Origin: Mycolicibacterium chubuense NBB4
Lineage (GTDB): Bacteria > Actinomycetota > Actinomycetes > Mycobacteriales > Mycobacteriaceae
Direction of reading: 5' to 3'
Assembly: GCF_000266905.1 (NCBI RefSeq)
Contig: NC_018022.1
Location: forward strand, 551,279-615,278
DNA length: 64,000 nucleotides
Made by a program: the position numbers and the translations under genes. Positions 9,088-17,279 of this stretch are shown piece after piece (within the stretch, counting starts at the first letter, position 1; each line of letters begins with the position of its first letter). Below the pieces are notes generated by a model. That model was not told where the DNA came from. It was given only the letters and a program-made list of their open reading frames with translations, and made no database searches.

Positions 9088-10123
9088 TGCTTTCCTCCAT
9101 TCTGCTGGGCACGAAGTCTTCATGGTGGCGCAATTCGCGCCCCACCCCTGCTACTTCGAGCATTTGGTTTGTTGCCTCGATCATTTTCGGCGGACCGCAG
9201 TAGTAATATTCGAACTCCGACCCTCCCCTGCCCGATATGTACTCTTCGGCTACCGCTGTCGCAGTGCCAACACGGCCGGTCCAAGAATCATCGGGGTTGA
9301 TGACACTGGAAATCACTTGCAGGTTAGGCAATCGCGCGCCCAAAGCCTTTAATTCCTCGCCACCGAAGACGTCGCCCACGTTGGTGTTTCCGAAAATCAA
9401 AACCGCATGACGATCAGCATGATCGGTGGCCAGCTGCCGCAGCATCGCCAGCACCGGCGCCAGCCCGGTGCCGCCGGCGATAAACATAGGGGTGCGCTCA
9501 TTGTCACGAAGTATGAATTTTCCTCGCGGTCCGTGCAGGGTCACCTGTTCACCCGGACTCGCGTCGCGGGCGATGTAGCTGGAGAATTCGCCGTCCGGAT
9601 ACACCCGGATGAAAAACTCGAGCCGTCTCGAGTCGTCCGAAACATTGGCCATCGAGAAGTCGCGACTGACACCGTTGGTCAGCGCGATCCGCACGAACTG
9701 ACCTGGCAGATACCGGAGCGGCTCTTGCGCTCCCAAGGTCCGCACGACCACCCGCATCACCGTGTCCGACACCATCTCGATCTCGTCGAGGCTCCCCCGC
9801 CGTTCGGTCTCCTCGTACTGCTGGACCATCGAGAACGGGTAGTCGAATTCGATCTCCAAATCCGACGCCGGACGCAGCCGGCACGCCAACACCAAACCCT
9901 CTTCCTCTTCGGCGGGGGACAGCGCGTAAACAGAATGCGACATTAGTCTGCTGTATTCCCCCTCGGCCAGAAAGCACTTGCAGGTCGAGCACACCCCCTC
10001 CCGGCATTCGCTCATCAGAATGAGCCCTTGCCGCAGCGCCGCGGAAATAACATCCTCATCGGGCTCGCAACTGATCGCGGCCTCGTGATCGTCGTCAAAA
10101 AACAGCTTTACACTAAAGGTCAT
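9080..10123 (-). CDS. mmoC: NADH-dependent reductase component of the soluble monooxygenase
   Basis: Iron-sulphur flavoprotein of 347 residues that passes electrons from NADH to the di-iron hydroxylase. Domains run in MmoC order. An N-terminal [2Fe-2S] ferredoxin has Cys at about 40, 45, 48 and 81 (ECREGVCSTCKC ... VLAC). An FAD-binding barrel carries the RDFSMAN motif (RxYSxxN type). An NAD-binding domain carries GGTGLAPVLAMLRQL and the late YYCGPPKM motif. The length matches M. capsulatus MmoC (348). Its start overlaps the stop of the preceding mmoD-like gene (ATGA), showing tight coupling. Confidence 0.93.
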   Translation of the reverse strand: MTFSVKLFFDDDHEAAISCEPDEDVISAALRQGLILMSECREGVCSTCKCFLAEGEYSRLMSHSVYALSPAEEEEGLVLACRLRPASDLEIEFDYPFSMVQQYEETERRGSLDEIEMVSDTVMRVVVRTLGAQEPLRYLPGQFVRIALTNGVSRDFSMANVSDDSRRLEFFIRVYPDGEFSSYIARDASPGEQVTLHGPRGKFILRDNERTPMFIAGGTGLAPVLAMLRQLATDHADRHAVLIFGNTNVGDVFGGEELKALGARLPNLQVISSVINPDDSWTGRVGTATAVAEEYISGRGGSEFEYYYCGPPKMIEATNQMLEVAGVGRELRHHEDFVPSRMEESNG

Positions 10124-10470
10124 CGCATCCCCGTTCCGGCCGAATCGGTACTCTCCCCTGCCACGTTTCCTATCCGTCCTTGAAAATAGGCCAATATCTT
10201 CATGCCGGCCTCACATGCCGCTCGCTCAGTCAATGACACGCCGTTTTGTATCTCAGCGTCGCCACGGAAGATAAACCATTCCCAACACGGGAATGCCTCA
10301 TCTACGACTACGGTGAATTCTTCGTCTTCGAATATGACCCGTTCCGTGTCGTCCACAATTGCTCCAACCCATCTCAGTGGACTGAACGCCGGAGGATCCC
10401 AAGCCCCCGGCCTACCGCTCCCCTCCGGCGCCCCGCATGTGATTGAGGTCGTCGGATTCGTCGTCGCCAC
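10120..10470 (-). CDS. mmoD: MmoD-like accessory/regulatory protein
   Basis: A 116-residue protein with the MmoD pattern: a short variable N-terminus, then EEFTVVVDEAFPCWEWFIFRG and NGVSLTERAACEAGMKILAYF. M. capsulatus MmoD (about 103 residues) has the matching features: a central Trp-rich strand, a 'xEGCSxS' segment and a helical end. In methanotrophs MmoD is implicated in hydroxylase assembly and in the copper switch. Here it sits between mmoB and mmoC instead of between mmoZ and mmoC. The GTG start overlaps mmoB by 59 bases and has only a weak ribosome-binding site, so the N-terminus is uncertain; the stop overlaps the mmoC start. Confidence 0.78.
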   Translation of the reverse strand: MATTNPTTSITCGAPEGSGRPGAWDPPAFSPLRWVGAIVDDTERVIFEDEEFTVVVDEAFPCWEWFIFRGDAEIQNGVSLTERAACEAGMKILAYFQGRIGNVAGESTDSAGTGMR

Positions 10471-10939
10471 CGCGTTGGAACCTGGGGAGCTCCTCCTCCA
10501 GGCCCATCATTTTCGTGGTCATCACGAACTTGTTTCCGTCGTTATACGCGCGACCGATGGTCGTCGTGACGTTCACCATGAAGTCGAAAACGTCGTATCG
10601 GTGCCCGATCAACGGCTCGATGACGTCGAGGTCAATCTCGAAGCCCTCGTCGTTTTCCAGCCGATAGAAGGTGCCCGCGTCTTCGACGATGAAAGAATCG
10701 TCCTCGGCGTACTCCTCCATCAGCTCGTCGACGACGATTTCGACTTCCGTGCTTTTCATCAAGCACAGCACGACGCGACGGGATTCAGCAACAGGAGCCG
10801 CCGCGCCTGCGCCATACATGCGGTCTTGCAACGCCTGAGGGTTGAAGTCTCTCGCGACGCGTTGGGCCGTGGTGATGGTCTGCAGCCCAGACTTCTTGTC
10901 GCCTGTCGAGGCTGTCACCTGCGGGTCATCTAAGGTCAT
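10412..10939 (-). CDS. mmoB: Soluble monooxygenase coupling/effector protein B
   Basis: Cofactor-free regulatory component that binds the hydroxylase and gates substrate and O2 access. The core (about residues 50-150) has the typical MmoB/DmpM pattern: RRVVLCLMKSTEVEIVVDEL, DAGTFYRLENDEGFEIDLD, then IGHRYDVFDFMVNVTTTIGRAY and FVMTTKMMGLE. It is longer (175 residues) than M. capsulatus MmoB (141), with extra N- and C-terminal tails; MmoB's N-terminal tail is known to be functionally important. The start at 10939 has GGAG 6 bases upstream. Confidence 0.92.
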   Translation of the reverse strand: MTLDDPQVTASTGDKKSGLQTITTAQRVARDFNPQALQDRMYGAGAAAPVAESRRVVLCLMKSTEVEIVVDELMEEYAEDDSFIVEDAGTFYRLENDEGFEIDLDVIEPLIGHRYDVFDFMVNVTTTIGRAYNDGNKFVMTTKMMGLEEELPRFQRGGDDESDDLNHMRGAGGER

Positions 10940-11015
10940 TGCGCGCTCCGTAAAGGACGACTGGAAGGATGTGCTGTCAGTTTGTTCGGTCGGGTCAAGG
11001 CGCTTCGGTGGCGAG

Positions 11016-12215
11016 TCACCGGACCGCGCCCGTGTACGCTGCTGTGACGCTTTTGACCAGTTCGTCGACGTTGACCTCCAGCCCGAAGATGGGCGCATAA
11101 CGGCGCGCCCAGTCGCCGATCACGATCGACGCGGCCTCGTTAACCGTCTCGCTGGACGCCTGAGACCGGAGAGTGCTGGTTCGGGAGAACATCGGCGCGA
11201 ACTCGGCCATCGCGGCCACAGACTGCAGCATCCAATCCCGTGCCCACAACCGCATCAGCGCCCGGTTGTGTTCTCCGAATTTCGGGTCCTGGCCCAAGGC
11301 GTGGCCAAACAGCTCGAACGCCCATTTCGCGTCGATTTGGGCGGCAGTGATCGTCGGCCACATGATCGCCGGGGTGAGCTGATCACCGTGCATCGGAGCC
11401 AGCCGGTGAAAGAACTGCTGGCGGGCAAAACGCCCGAAGAGAGGCTCGTGCACCATGAACGTCGCGAAAATGATCTCGATGTGGTCATACACCTCGCCCC
11501 ACAGCCGCTCGACAATGCCGCGGGCGGTCCTGTACACCGGGTCCGACAGCCAGAATTCACGGGCCGGCGCGACGTCTTCGGAGAAGCCGTCGACATTCTT
11601 GGACAGGAACACCTTTTCAGCTTGGATCATTTCCGCGTTGTCGAGATGGTCGATCGCTCCGGTGATCACCGCCTGCCGCAACACGTCGGTGAACACGTCG
11701 CGGGCCGGCGCCCCTACGAGAGCTCCGAAAAGCCCGTACTCGTGGTGCGCGAACGCACCTAACCCAGTAGCGACGACGTCAAAGGTCCATTCCCGATCCA
11801 GGTCCCGGTACATGCCCTGCTCGGCGTAGGCCGCGAACATCCGCCCGGCCTCTTCGTTCTCCTCTGCTTTCTGCGCTACATACGTGGGCTGTCCGCGACC
11901 GGAGGGATCCCGGAACACAAACCAGTCCGAGGACTTTGCCTCCGTCGTGTAGTTCTCCCACGCCGCACGGCCGCCGGAAAACTTGTTGCAGAAGCCGCCA
12001 GTACCGAGCGCACCGGGAATCCAGTCGGGGGCCGACTGCGCGTAGAGCAACAGCGATTCGTACTCGGAAATCCGACGTCTATAGGGTTTGGCGTACCACT
12101 GCGAGGTGCGTCGGGTTTCCAGCGGCTCGCGCTCGATGTCGTAGGCGGGGTTGAGAAATGTTCGCCGCGTTGCCATCTCGCCGGCGGCAGGCACATCGCC
12201 CTCGGTAATAGTCAT
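11016..12215 (-). CDS. mmoY: Soluble monooxygenase hydroxylase beta subunit
   Basis: A 399-residue ferritin-like subunit without its own di-iron site, matching MmoY in length (389 in M. capsulatus). Typical segments are RRRISEYESLLLYAQSAPDW near residue 50, REWTFDVVATGLGAFAHHEY, LDNAEMIQAEKVFLSKNVDG, and the C-terminal FGLEVNVDELV. It pairs with the alpha subunit to form the dimeric hydroxylase core. It follows mmoX by 116 bases, which contain a GC-rich hairpin, and precedes mmoB by 76 bases. The start is the first ATG of a clean frame. Confidence 0.93.
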   Translation of the reverse strand: MTITEGDVPAAGEMATRRTFLNPAYDIEREPLETRRTSQWYAKPYRRRISEYESLLLYAQSAPDWIPGALGTGGFCNKFSGGRAAWENYTTEAKSSDWFVFRDPSGRGQPTYVAQKAEENEEAGRMFAAYAEQGMYRDLDREWTFDVVATGLGAFAHHEYGLFGALVGAPARDVFTDVLRQAVITGAIDHLDNAEMIQAEKVFLSKNVDGFSEDVAPAREFWLSDPVYRTARGIVERLWGEVYDHIEIIFATFMVHEPLFGRFARQQFFHRLAPMHGDQLTPAIMWPTITAAQIDAKWAFELFGHALGQDPKFGEHNRALMRLWARDWMLQSVAAMAEFAPMFSRTSTLRSQASSETVNEAASIVIGDWARRYAPIFGLEVNVDELVKSVTAAYTGAVR

Positions 12216-12280
12216 GTGTCCTCGCTAGGTCCTAAATTTGATTTGGTCCGCCTCAACTGGGGCGGTTGTGCGTCAGCGTT

Positions 12281-12304
12281 CCCGGGGGGCCGACCGGCCC
12301 GGGG
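12281..12304 (-). other. GC-rich hairpin between mmoX and mmoY
   Basis: The intergenic segment contains GGGGCC, a 4-base loop (GACC), then GGCCCC, within a longer C/G run. In the RNA it would form a stem of at least six G-C pairs. No U-run follows, so it is more likely an mRNA-stability or partial-termination element that lowers or protects part of the operon transcript than a full terminator. Confidence 0.4.
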
Positions 12305-12331
12305 TTTCGGGGTGGTCGCGCGCAACGGCGG

Positions 12332-13927
12332 TTACACCGTTTCCAGCCAGACGCCCCCGGTCTTGAGCGGATCGCGGATCACCGCGTGGCAAGCGCGCAG
12401 GTCGTCCAGCGTCCACATCCGCTCACTGTTCAGATGCGGCTGGGCAAGCAGCGTCTTGCCGTCGCTGCGCACCGCGCCGGCAGCATGAACGACGTCAGCG
12501 ATGTTCCAGCCGTCGAACTTCTCCCACAGGTTCTCGCCCTGGTACCGTTCCGGCTCCTTCAGGAACATCCGCTCGCACCAACTCGAGCACAGCGGATGCT
12601 TGCGACCGTTGAGCTCAAGGATCCGCACATCGTCCAACGCACCGGTGAGCGTGGGGATGATGACCGGGAAATTGCACACACGGCAGAAATAGATCGGCAC
12701 CTTCGCGTCGCTGACCAGCTGGCCGGGCAACGTGTGATTGGCGGGGTCGGCCAGGCCCATCTCCCGCCAGGAATCCCACATATGGCCGACTTCAGAGTGC
12801 CAACCGGGGTAGTTGTTCTCGAACCACTCCATGTCGCGCGCGTTGGGTGGGTCCATGCGGAAGCCCAGCAAAGGCCATACCGCATAGGCCACCGCGTAGG
12901 TGTAGTGATGACCCCAATACGCCTGCCGCTTAGCATCCGCGAGGTTCGCCGGCGACTTCACCCCGAACTTCTCCAACCGGCCCAGCCAAATGCCGCCCCA
13001 GTCCTCATACACCCAGCGGTCCCACACCTTCGCCCACGGCTCCAGCTTGTTCACCGCGCCATACTCAAAGCCGGCTCCCACGATGGGCGTAGCGAAGCGA
13101 TGCTGCAGCCAGAATGCATTCTCCAGGTCGGTCTGCAGGTACTGCATGTTGTCGGCGTCGTGGGCCACAGACACGATGGTCTGGTACCCGTTGGCCATGT
13201 GCCGCATCTCGTCGGACTGAATCGACAAGAAGATCGTCGGCGTGATTTCATCTCCGTTCGCCGCGCTCCACTCGGTCATCGCCACGATCAACGGGTTGGT
13301 GAAGCACGCCTCGGCCACCAGCTGCAGGTTCAGCGAGGCGAACACCGGGTCGCCCGCGCAGAAGTTCTCGCCAAATGCCTGCATCGTGGGCGGGAACAGC
13401 GGGTTGATGTAACGCCATTTGCGCATGTCGGTGAACCCGGCGGGGTCGTAGTACTGACCGGCGTAGTACTTGGCGAGGTAATGCGTCTGCGTGGTGTGGC
13501 GCACCTCGTCTTCCACCTGCATGAGGTAGCCGTTGCGAAGCTCGGGAGATCGGGTCGTGTCGGCCAGGACCGCCGAACCGGCGATCGCGTTGTACTCGCC
13601 CAACTCCAGTGCGCCCGCGAGCAGCTTCATGACCTCGGCCCAGCGCGGCTCGACTCGCGTCGGTGCCTTCAGCCGCGCCAGGGAATCCAGCAAGCTGCCG
13701 TACTGGCGGTCGTCCTTCTCCCCTTCCATCCGGCCGTAATCGCGGGCGACAAGCTTGAACTGCTCACGGGCATTGGGGTCGAATTTGTACTTCGTCGGAT
13801 ACTTCCCGCGAATCGTGTCCGAGTCCCAGCCCAGGTCCATCAGCCAGGAATGCACCTCCTGTCCGCTGACGCTCGCGTGCGGCGCCGACGGGTGTCCGGA
13901 CACCTTTCCCGGCAGTGTGGAAGTCAT
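12332..13927 (-). CDS. mmoX: Soluble methane-monooxygenase-like hydroxylase alpha subunit (group-3 di-iron monooxygenase)
   Basis: Catalytic subunit of 531 residues (527 in M. capsulatus). All six di-iron ligands are present: E111, E141 and H144 (EDEVRH), E206 (LVAEACFTNP), E240 and H243 (SDEMRH), each exactly three positions before the known MmoX ligands. Substrate-pocket residues equivalent to L110, F188, F192, T213 and I217 are also kept. The position of MmoX Cys151 is Thr148 here. Long near-identical blocks occur (AANGDEITPT, WDRWVYEDWGGIW, LRSDGKTL-like RSDGKTLLAQPH). The start has AAGGAG 9 bases upstream. It is the first gene of an X-Y-B-D-C-Z operon. Group 3 includes methane, butane and propene enzymes, so the substrate is not settled. 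Confidence 0.94.
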   Translation of the reverse strand: MTSTLPGKVSGHPSAPHASVSGQEVHSWLMDLGWDSDTIRGKYPTKYKFDPNAREQFKLVARDYGRMEGEKDDRQYGSLLDSLARLKAPTRVEPRWAEVMKLLAGALELGEYNAIAGSAVLADTTRSPELRNGYLMQVEDEVRHTTQTHYLAKYYAGQYYDPAGFTDMRKWRYINPLFPPTMQAFGENFCAGDPVFASLNLQLVAEACFTNPLIVAMTEWSAANGDEITPTIFLSIQSDEMRHMANGYQTIVSVAHDADNMQYLQTDLENAFWLQHRFATPIVGAGFEYGAVNKLEPWAKVWDRWVYEDWGGIWLGRLEKFGVKSPANLADAKRQAYWGHHYTYAVAYAVWPLLGFRMDPPNARDMEWFENNYPGWHSEVGHMWDSWREMGLADPANHTLPGQLVSDAKVPIYFCRVCNFPVIIPTLTGALDDVRILELNGRKHPLCSSWCERMFLKEPERYQGENLWEKFDGWNIADVVHAAGAVRSDGKTLLAQPHLNSERMWTLDDLRACHAVIRDPLKTGGVWLETV

Positions 13928-14444
13928 GACACAGAACTCCTTCGTTTCGGGGGCATTGGACTATTTGAGACCAACTTCATAAACGGTGGCCGTATGTGAG
14001 CGACGTTACGTCAGCAGGGTTGGCGTCAGGTTGGGTGCACAAGTGACGCGTGTAGGCGCCAGGGCGTGGGTGTCACGTCATTCTGGACACGATTTAGGTC
14101 GACGGAGGTCGCTGGGCGAAGTCTGCTTACGCGTGGTCGAAGTCCGGGCAGGCCGTGAACGTTGGGGGACCCTTGTGGCTTCGAACCGGGACCTCGACGT
14201 GGCCATTACTACCCATATCGGCACAGGCCGCCGCCAACGTCGGTTGCCTGGCTATTCCGTTGCCTTCGTTGATAGTCGGTTGCCTGCGGGGAAAGTTCCC
14301 GCGAAACCGTCAGCTGCGACGCCTCGCGCGAGATGGCAGAACCTCTCGGGTGCAACGAATTTCAATGAAACTGACCACCAAGGGTCACCTCGGCCGAGGA
14401 CCATGCGCGTGCTCGAAGAGCCAGCCGGGTGGCGTGTGCGCCGG
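13928..14444 (-). promoter_or_regulatory. Upstream regulatory region of the mmo operon
   Basis: About 517 bases without a credible gene between mmoX and the upstream membrane-protein gene. The mmoX ribosome-binding site (AAGGAG) lies at its end. A 5-base-arm inverted repeat, GTGTC-N11-GACAC (14070-14090), sits about 143 bases before the start codon, and short repeated GCGTCAGG/ACGTCAGC-type words lie nearby. I cannot assign a promoter box with confidence. Confidence 0.45.
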
Positions 14445-15806
14445 CTACCCGCCAAACAACAAGTACAGGCCGCCGCAGGTGTACATGATCATCGTGAACA
14501 GCAGCGCCAACTGGCCGGTGAGCTGATGCCGCTTCGGCAGGACCCGCAATGAACGGTCGTGGGCAGCCAGAACGCCGAGGATATGGCCGACGATGACGGA
14601 CGTCACCTTCAGGCTCGCCAGGACCGTTGGATGGGTGGAGAGAACGTATGCGACGTCGCGGTGGGCCAACCCCAGCGGATTCCACCCAAAGTCGAACGGG
14701 TCGAGCAGCAGCATCGCCGCCGACTGACCCTTTTCCACCAGAAATGTCAAATAGTGCGCGAAGATGTAACCGACGATGATCGGTGTCAGCGAGGGCACCA
14801 AGAGACAGGGAAGCTTCGCTCGTTCCGATCGCGGCAACTGCGGCACAGCCCGGCAGGCAAGTGTGAACGTCAGGGCGACAAACAGGACCATCATCAGCAG
14901 GCCGCCGCTGCGCACCGCCGTTGCCGTCCAGCTTCCCAACAGCTCGCTTGCGGACACGCTGTCGACGAAGTTTCGCCATCTGGGCTGTGCCGAAAAGCTG
15001 TCAAAAGCCGTGGATCCCAACAATACTGTGGCAACAGCGACGGAGCCGACACCGACTTTTGTCGCCTGAAGGTTGTTTAGCGGCCATCGCAGGACGTAGG
15101 TGCCCGGCTCTTGTCCCGGCCCCACCGGCGACAACCTGCCGACCAGCGAGCTATACACCTCGAAGGGGTCCGCTCGTTCGCACCATCGCGTTCCGCACAC
15201 TGTGGCGCCCGCGATCGTGATCATTAGATACGCCACCGACCAGGTCAACACCGCAGTGACCGACCCCGGGTTGGGCGACGTTAGTTCAAGCCACACGAAC
15301 GCCAACAGGCCGATCGCCGCCGGCCAGTATCCCAGTTTCTCCGGGTATGCTACCCATCCTTGCGCAGGTCGCTGGCCGGTCGCCAGGCACACCAATCGGC
15401 GCACCGCACGCACCGGTGAGATGAGCTTCCAGACCGGACCGAACAGCACCGACGCGGCGACCAGTCCCACCCAGAGCAAGGTGTAGAAGGTGGTGGGCAG
15501 CGCGTTGTGTGAGGTTTGAGGCGGACCGAAGGCCCCCGCCAGCAACAGCCACACCGTTAGGGCGAGTCCCGTCCCGGCCAGGACGCGCCGTACCAGCGGC
15601 GAGGCGGCGAACGTATTCACCCAACCCGGCAGCGGCACTCCTGGCGCGTCGGCCCGCAATCGCGGTGTGCGCCAAGCAAATACAAGCACAGCGAAGGAGA
15701 TGCTGAGCGCCCACGCGGCGGCCACCAAGGCATACGCCAGCGGAACCGGCAGGTCAGCGCTACCGCCCAACCCGTGGGCAAGGACCTGGACGGAGGTGTC
15801 AGTCAC
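14445..15806 (-). CDS. Polytopic membrane protein paired with the cupredoxin-like lipoprotein
   Basis: A 453-residue integral membrane protein with roughly ten or more hydrophobic helices spread over its whole length (for example residues 20-45, 75-95, 105-125, 165-210, 255-275, 310-335, 355-375). Homologues in actinobacteria are often labelled 'fenitrothion hydrolase' in databases, a name that probably does not describe their role, and lie near copper-related genes. Cys pairs occur in GATVCGTRWCERADP. Its GTG start overlaps the stop of the lipoprotein gene (GTGA), so the two are co-translated. A role in copper uptake or delivery to the monooxygenases is inferred from this pairing and position only. 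Confidence 0.72.
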   Translation of the reverse strand: MTDTSVQVLAHGLGGSADLPVPLAYALVAAAWALSISFAVLVFAWRTPRLRADAPGVPLPGWVNTFAASPLVRRVLAGTGLALTVWLLLAGAFGPPQTSHNALPTTFYTLLWVGLVAASVLFGPVWKLISPVRAVRRLVCLATGQRPAQGWVAYPEKLGYWPAAIGLLAFVWLELTSPNPGSVTAVLTWSVAYLMITIAGATVCGTRWCERADPFEVYSSLVGRLSPVGPGQEPGTYVLRWPLNNLQATKVGVGSVAVATVLLGSTAFDSFSAQPRWRNFVDSVSASELLGSWTATAVRSGGLLMMVLFVALTFTLACRAVPQLPRSERAKLPCLLVPSLTPIIVGYIFAHYLTFLVEKGQSAAMLLLDPFDFGWNPLGLAHRDVAYVLSTHPTVLASLKVTSVIVGHILGVLAAHDRSLRVLPKRHQLTGQLALLFTMIMYTCGGLYLLFGG

Positions 15807-16270
15807 CGGACGATCAGGGTGGCAACGGTTTTGTCGGCATGGTGCAGTTCAATCGCCACCTGTCCCGGCACGGCGATGCTGAAGGTGAACACCTGCCCTG
15901 GCTTCGGCAGCACCTCGTATTCGTGCTCGGGAACCGAGTGAACGTGGAGCTCCTCATCGACATCGCTGTCGACGCGCAGCGTGATCTGCTGGGCGACGGT
16001 GGCATCGAATTGCGCGTTGAGCGGCGTGACAGTGCTGCCGTGGATTTGGATCGGTATCTCCAGGGCCGACGCACCTGGCTGCGATGATGCCGGCGATGGA
16101 GAGGCTGAGCTAGGCGTGGCCATTCCTGACTGGGCGCTCGTTGATGTCGTCGAAACTTGTTGCGGCGTGATCGATGACGTTGACGTGCCCTGCGACGAGC
16201 ACCCCATCAGCATAGCTCCCAGCGCGATCGCGGCCAGCATTGCGCGGAGGCGCCTCGTGGTGTTTGACAT
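15803..16270 (-). CDS. Cupredoxin-like lipoprotein
   Basis: A 155-residue exported lipoprotein: lipobox LGAMLMGCSSQ, then a Ser/Thr/Pro-rich linker, then a small beta domain from about residue 75. That domain contains LRVDSDVDEELHVHSVPEHE and a final VAIELHHADKTVATLIV. The layout resembles a single cupredoxin domain with a cluster of His and Glu (HVH, EHE, HH) instead of the full His-Cys-His-Met type-1 set; no second Cys is present. I read it as an extracytoplasmic copper-binding protein. The start at 16270 has GGGAGA upstream, and the stop overlaps the next membrane-protein gene. Confidence 0.75.
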   Translation of the reverse strand: MSNTTRRLRAMLAAIALGAMLMGCSSQGTSTSSITPQQVSTTSTSAQSGMATPSSASPSPASSQPGASALEIPIQIHGSTVTPLNAQFDATVAQQITLRVDSDVDEELHVHSVPEHEYEVLPKPGQVFTFSIAVPGQVAIELHHADKTVATLIVR

Positions 16271-16422
16271 GTCTCTCTCCCATCTCGATGCATCGGCATT
16301 GCGTGCCGGCGGCGCGAAGCCCGCAGACAGTAGTCGGCCGGCTCGTCCAAGGAGTTCCCGATGTGGGAACAATCGACCCGTCCGCCTCGGTGGCGCGTGC
16401 CCGCGCGAGGATTTACCGGGCG

Positions 16423-17130
16423 TCAGATCGGTTCTGGCACCGCCCCTTTGGCCCCCGTGGAACTCGCGGGCACCGTCGGTATCTCGGCCTGAACATCACC
16501 GACGCACTGGGCCGGCGCCGCAAGCAGCTGTTCCCGGGCACGAGCGACGCGGGACCGGATCGTACCGACCGGACACCCGCACACCGTGGCGGCTTCGGCG
16601 TAGGTTAGCCCCAGCACTTGGGTGAGCAATAGCGCCTGCCGACGCTCGACGTCGAGACCGTCCAGCAGGATCCGGAGTTCGACAATATCCTCGAATCCGG
16701 CGACGGCTTGGCGATTTCCCCGAAAGCGACTCAGCTCGACGACATTTGAAAAATGGGTGGCGGCACAGGTCCGCGGTCGGCACCGGTCTCGACGAATCTG
16801 ATCGACGACCACACGGCGTGCGATGGAAAACAGCCAGGTTCTTGCCGACGAGCGGCCGCTAAAGCTTGGCAGGGAGCCGATCGCGCGTAGAAAAGTCTCC
16901 TGAGTCAGGTCATCTGCCGTGCCGACGTTTGACAAGTAGGCAACCAATCGCCATACATCGCGCCGCGTGTACCTGACGAATTGGCCGAGCGCGTCGTTAT
17001 CCCCTCGCCCGGCCGCCAAGGCGAGGCGCGTCACCTCGGCATCACGGGTAAGGTCATCGGCGGCCAAATTGGTTCTTCCTGTGATCCGCACTCGCACCTG
17101 GGCGCATACGACCGTGGCGCTGCATGTCAT
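16423..17130 (-). CDS. sigC: SigC-like ECF sigma factor
   Basis: An RNA polymerase sigma-70 factor of the extracytoplasmic-function class. Region 2 reads [20 protein letters not shown] and [20 protein letters not shown]; region 4 reads [20 protein letters not shown]. These blocks match M. tuberculosis SigC closely, including the [11 protein letters not shown] helix. SigC has been linked to copper acquisition in M. tuberculosis. Here the gene stands directly upstream of a cupredoxin-like lipoprotein and the mmo operon, and downstream of the hmo operon. The 235-residue frame is longer than SigC (185), with an unrelated C-terminal tail (~40 residues) and an uncertain start. It could be an extra paralogue, since a core sigC may exist elsewhere. 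Confidence 0.85.
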   Translation of the reverse strand: MTCSATVVCAQVRVRITGRTNLAADDLTRDAEVTRLALAAGRGDNDALGQFVRYTRRDVWRLVAYLSNVGTADDLTQETFLRAIGSLPSFSGRSSARTWLFSIARRVVVDQIRRDRCRPRTCAATHFSNVVELSRFRGNRQAVAGFEDIVELRILLDGLDVERRQALLLTQVLGLTYAEAATVCGCPVGTIRSRVARAREQLLAAPAQCVGDVQAEIPTVPASSTGAKGAVPEPI

Positions 17131-17279
17131 CGCTAGCTTTGGCAGTTCGCCGCGCCGTCATCGTCATGACCCCCGCCTCATCGACTCTCGAATCGTACGG
17201 ATTCCGGGTTGGTGATCGGTTGTTGGACCATCGAAGGCCGGACCTTCGATCGACCGCCGAGCGCTGCGGACGCTCACTC

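Noticed and set aside
12281..12304. Hairpin between mmoX and mmoY as a true terminator
   Set aside because: No U-run follows, and mmoY-B-D-C-Z have no obvious promoter of their own, so full termination here is unlikely.
12266..13999. A 577-residue plus-strand reading frame opposite mmoX
   Set aside because: High-GC shadow: composition is rich in Arg, His and Val, there is no recognisable domain or ribosome-binding site, and the minus strand carries a near-perfect MmoX.
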